Assembly (NCBI GenBank): GCA_023251285.1 | Contig: JAHEZB010000008.1 | Location: 8,831-17,674, forward strand | Reading direction: 5' to 3' | DNA length: 8,844 nt | Source: Chitinophagaceae bacterium | GTDB taxonomy: Bacteria; Bacteroidota; Bacteroidia; Chitinophagales; Chitinophagaceae | In this document: piece after piece, positions 6,601 through 8,844 of the stretch | Layout of the letters: the number at the start of each line of letters is the position of its first letter | Numbering within the stretch: position 1 is the stretch's first letter | Translations under genes and position numbers: made by a program | Notes under the pieces: generated by a model | What the model saw: the letters and a program-made list of their open reading frames with translations, nothing else | Told to the model about the DNA's origin: nothing | Database searches by the model: none

Positions 6601-8265
6601 CTATTCTTCCAGTTTCACTCTTCTCAATTCCAATAAATTCTGACTGTTTGGAATGAAATTTTTGACGTTCGGTTGCACCATCCAAATAATCATATCATAC
6701 CACAAAGGCACTACCGGCGCATCTTTTATCATAATCTGATCTGCCTGCCTATAAAGTGAATACCGGATGGAATCATTCTTTTCAGATAAAGAAGCCTCAT
6801 ACAATTTATCAAATTTTGGATTTTGGTATCTTGTATAGTTGGGAGGCGCCGGATTTTTTCCATAAAAAACGCTCAAAAAATTTTCTGCATCCGGATAGTC
6901 GGCAATCCAGCTTCCCCGAAAAAATAATGCTTCTGATTTTGCGGTTTGTTCCAGCAGCAAACTTTTCTGAACGACTTCCACATTTATCTTAATGCCAATC
7001 TGCAATAATTCATTGGCAATATAACTGGCTATGTCTCCATATAAAGGAACCGTGAGAAGCTTTAGAGGAGGCAGCCCCACCCCATTTGGATATCCTGCTT
7101 CCTTCAGCAACTGCAAAGCCTTTTGCGGATCATAATGATATCCTTTCACTTTTGAAGAATCAAAAGAAGGAAAACCAGCAGGCACAAAGCCACTGGTTGC
7201 AGGAGTACCAATCGAATTGCGGATATAAAGAATCATCTTTTTGCGGTTAAAACCATAATTAATTGCCTGCCGGATCTTAACATCTTTTGTAACTGAATTT
7301 TTTACAACATCAAGTGAACTGTCGCATAAAAAACCAAGGTATTCAATGGTAAGCCCGGTATGTTTTACCAATACGATTTTATCTTTCCACTGTTTGCGAA
7401 GGTCACCTGCTTTTGTGAGGACTTCATCTTTAAACGAAGGATCTATATCGTTAATAAAATCAAGACGTTTTTGTTGAAATTCTAAAAATTCGGTTGCCTT
7501 GTTTTGAAGAAAAGTAATTTTAATTCCATTAATGTAAGGAAGCCGGTTTCCAGCACTGTCTTTTTCAAAATAGTTTGGATTTTTTTTCATGATCATAGCC
7601 TGATCTTCTTCCCAGGCAACGAGCTCAAAGGGCCCTGTACCGCAAGGATGGCGACGAAAATCTTTTCCATATTTTTCTACAACTTCATGTGGTACAATCG
7701 AACAATATTGCATGCTCATCACCCCTAAGATCGGATGAAATGGTTTTAATAATTTCAATTGAAAAGTGGTATCATTAATCGCTTTGAATGGTTCAATTGT
7801 ATCCACTCTTCCATTAAAGATCCAAGCGCCACTGCTTGCAGTATTCTTATCCATAATACGCTGAAAGCTATACACCACATCTGCGGCAGTCATCTTTCTT
7901 CCCTTGCCGCCAGGAAAAGCAGCATTATCCTGGAAAAAAACATCGTTGCGCAGATGAAAAGTAAAAGTGAGATTATCATCAGACTCGTCCCAGCTTTTTG
8001 CAAGAGAAGGAACAAGATTCATGTTGTTATCTATCTGCACCAAAGTATTATAAAGCTGATGCACTGCCCACATTATAGATTGGTTTTTAGCAAAAGCGGG
8101 ATCAAGAGTCGCAATCCCGGATTGCTCATTGTAATGAAAAATATTTTTCACTTTTTCATGATGAGAACAGGAAGAAATAAAAAAAATAAATCCTGTTAGA
8201 GAAAGCAGCAGACTTTGTTTAAGCAATTTTATCAATGGTAACGGATTTTGTTTTTTTAACGTCAT
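6601..8265 (-). CDS. Peptide/nickel-type ABC transporter substrate-binding lipoprotein (SBP_bac_5 family)
   Basis: Probably the solute-binding component of a dipeptide/oligopeptide ABC importer (DppA/OppA type), tethered to the envelope. The 554-residue length fits the family. A positively charged N-terminus (residues 4-16) precedes a hydrophobic segment (17-30) and a lipobox ISSC with C33. Family blocks follow: EQSGIATLDPAFA (47-59), LVPSLAKSW (84-92), KMTAADVVYSFQRI (124-137), CGTGPFELVAW (208-218), KDVKIRQAINYGFNRKKMI (327-345), YDPQKALQLLKEAGYP (378-393), W-I-A-DYPDAENFL (453-464) and APVVPLWY (516-523). No permease or ATPase gene adjoins it in this window, so its transporter partners must lie elsewhere if it has them. 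It is divergent from the M1 peptidase across 29 nt. Peptides are the likeliest ligand by family; nickel, sugars or other solutes remain possible. Confidence 0.9.
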   Translation of the reverse strand: MTLKKQNPLPLIKLLKQSLLLSLTGFIFFISSCSHHEKVKNIFHYNEQSGIATLDPAFAKNQSIMWAVHQLYNTLVQIDNNMNLVPSLAKSWDESDDNLTFTFHLRNDVFFQDNAAFPGGKGRKMTAADVVYSFQRIMDKNTASSGAWIFNGRVDTIEPFKAINDTTFQLKLLKPFHPILGVMSMQYCSIVPHEVVEKYGKDFRRHPCGTGPFELVAWEEDQAMIMKKNPNYFEKDSAGNRLPYINGIKITFLQNKATEFLEFQQKRLDFINDIDPSFKDEVLTKAGDLRKQWKDKIVLVKHTGLTIEYLGFLCDSSLDVVKNSVTKDVKIRQAINYGFNRKKMILYIRNSIGTPATSGFVPAGFPSFDSSKVKGYHYDPQKALQLLKEAGYPNGVGLPPLKLLTVPLYGDIASYIANELLQIGIKINVEVVQKSLLLEQTAKSEALFFRGSWIADYPDAENFLSVFYGKNPAPPNYTRYQNPKFDKLYEASLSEKNDSIRYSLYRQADQIMIKDAPVVPLWYDMIIWMVQPNVKNFIPNSQNLLELRRVKLEE

Positions 8266-8294
8266 CTTTGTTTATAAAAAAATAAATTTAGTAA
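8266..8294. promoter_or_regulatory. Very short divergent gap between the substrate-binding protein and M1 peptidase genes
   Basis: Only 29 nt of almost pure A/T separate the two start codons. It holds the palindrome TAAATTTA (8283-8290), one mismatch from the -7 box in either direction. The plus-strand near-match CATCTTTG (8263-8270) overlaps the other gene's start codon. Promoter elements for each gene probably extend into the 5' coding sequence of the other, so their expression may be coupled; this is inference. Confidence 0.3.
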
Positions 8295-8844
8295 ATGAAA
8301 AAGATAATCACTGTTTTTAGTTTCCTGGTTCTTTTATTTAATTTTTCTTTTGCACAAAACTTTACTCATGCAGATACGCTGCGCGGCACTAATGGCGCAG
8401 GAAGAGCGTGGTGGAATGCGACTAAGTATGACCTTCATGTAAAATTTAATTTAGAAGACAGCAGCATCAGTGGTTATAATATTATAAGTTATAAAACGCT
8501 GGAAGCAAAGCATGCTGATTTTTTCCAAATAGATCTGCAAGAGCCAATGATCATCGATTCAGTCATATCGCAAAGCGGCTCCGAAAAATTTCCGCTCCAA
8601 AATGGAAAACTTTCTTTTACCCGGGAAGGGAATGCATGGTTTGTATATTTAAAAAACAGTGCACTAAACCCAACAACGAAACATGATATAAATAAGCCGA
8701 TGTTGAGAAGTGGAAATTCAAATAAAAGTTCGTTTGCTGAAAACGGAATCAGCGAAATATCAAACCTCGTGGTTTATTATCACGGAAAGCCACGTAAGGC
8801 AAAAAATGCACCATGGGACGGTGGCTTCGTTTGGAAAAGGGATA
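8295..8844 (+). CDS. M1-family metallopeptidase (aminopeptidase N-like), N-terminal 183 residues, truncated by window end
   Basis: Probably an exported zinc aminopeptidase that trims N-terminal residues from peptides in the periplasm or at the surface. Only the signal peptide and part of the N-terminal beta-sandwich domain are visible, so the HExxH zinc site lies outside the window and cannot be checked. The signal peptide runs MKKIITVF to FSFA with probable cleavage after A20. Diagnostic stretches for Bacteroidota M1 peptidases are DTLRG (27-31), RAWWNATKYDLHVKF (37-51), ISGYNIISYK (58-67), FFQIDLQEP (76-84), REGNAWFVYL (110-119) and VVYYHGKPRKAKNAPWDGGFVW (159-180). Between residues 120 and 157 there is a polar, low-complexity loop rich in N, S and K that seems longer than usual. 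The ATG at 8295 is the natural start because the signal peptide begins there. Its frame is open to the window end. Confidence 0.9.
   Translation, partial: MKKIITVFSFLVLLFNFSFAQNFTHADTLRGTNGAGRAWWNATKYDLHVKFNLEDSSISGYNIISYKTLEAKHADFFQIDLQEPMIIDSVISQSGSEKFPLQNGKLSFTREGNAWFVYLKNSALNPTTKHDINKPMLRSGNSNKSSFAENGISEISNLVVYYHGKPRKAKNAPWDGGFVWKRD

Noticed and set aside
7759..8199. Plus-strand open frame of 146 codons within the substrate-binding protein
   Set aside because: It is antisense to strongly conserved SBP_bac_5 blocks, with no recognisable protein features.
1..8844. A novel multi-gene defence, mobile or biosynthetic system
   Set aside because: All substantial genes fall into well-known families in mixed orientations, with no integrase, transposase, nuclease, toxin-antitoxin, reverse transcriptase, repeat array or RNA-gene signature. 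Nothing supports such a system here.

Overview
The window is ordinary, gene-dense chromosomal DNA from a member of the Bacteroidota, most likely a Chitinophagaceae/Sphingobacteriia-type bacterium. The evidence is AT-rich composition with poly-A/T intergenic stretches, few recognisable Shine-Dalgarno sequences, a good match to the Bacteroidota -7 promoter box (TAnnTTTG) next to serA, several short-signal lipoproteins, and protein variants typical of that phylum. The phylum-level call is fairly firm; the family-level call is inference. No rRNA, tRNA, CRISPR array, insertion sequence or phage gene was seen.

Layout, left to right. (1) 1-766, minus: an APC-superfamily amino-acid permease whose C-terminal half lies outside the window. 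(2) 958-1986, plus: an exported glycosylasparaginase (N-terminal nucleophile hydrolase) with a Tat-like leader, followed after a 79-nt gap by (3) 2066-2809, plus: CutC. (4) 2810-3070: a short non-genic interval with an 8-bp inverted repeat, a possible degraded gene tail on the minus strand, and a weak terminator-like hairpin. (5) 3071-3787, minus: a DUF2071/YqjF-like protein, lying 55 nt downstream of (6) 3843-5081, minus: SerA, D-3-phosphoglycerate dehydrogenase with a C-terminal ACT domain. (7) 5139-6410, plus and divergent from serA: a class-C beta-lactamase-like serine hydrolase lipoprotein with a very basic tail. (8) 6601-8265, minus: a dipeptide/oligopeptide-type ABC substrate-binding lipoprotein. 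(9) 8295-8844, plus and divergent from it: the N-terminal part of an exported M1-family aminopeptidase, cut by the window end.

Functionally the genes are mostly housekeeping or scavenging: amino-acid uptake, removal of Asn-linked GlcNAc from glycopeptides, serine biosynthesis, peptide binding and peptide trimming in the envelope. A loose theme of (glyco)peptide salvage connects the permease, glycosylasparaginase, substrate-binding protein and M1 peptidase, but they are separate transcription units and the link is inference. I did not find an undescribed multi-gene system. The points most worth a second look are the glycosylasparaginase-CutC pairing, the possible gene remnant at 2810-2987, and the basic tail on the serine hydrolase.
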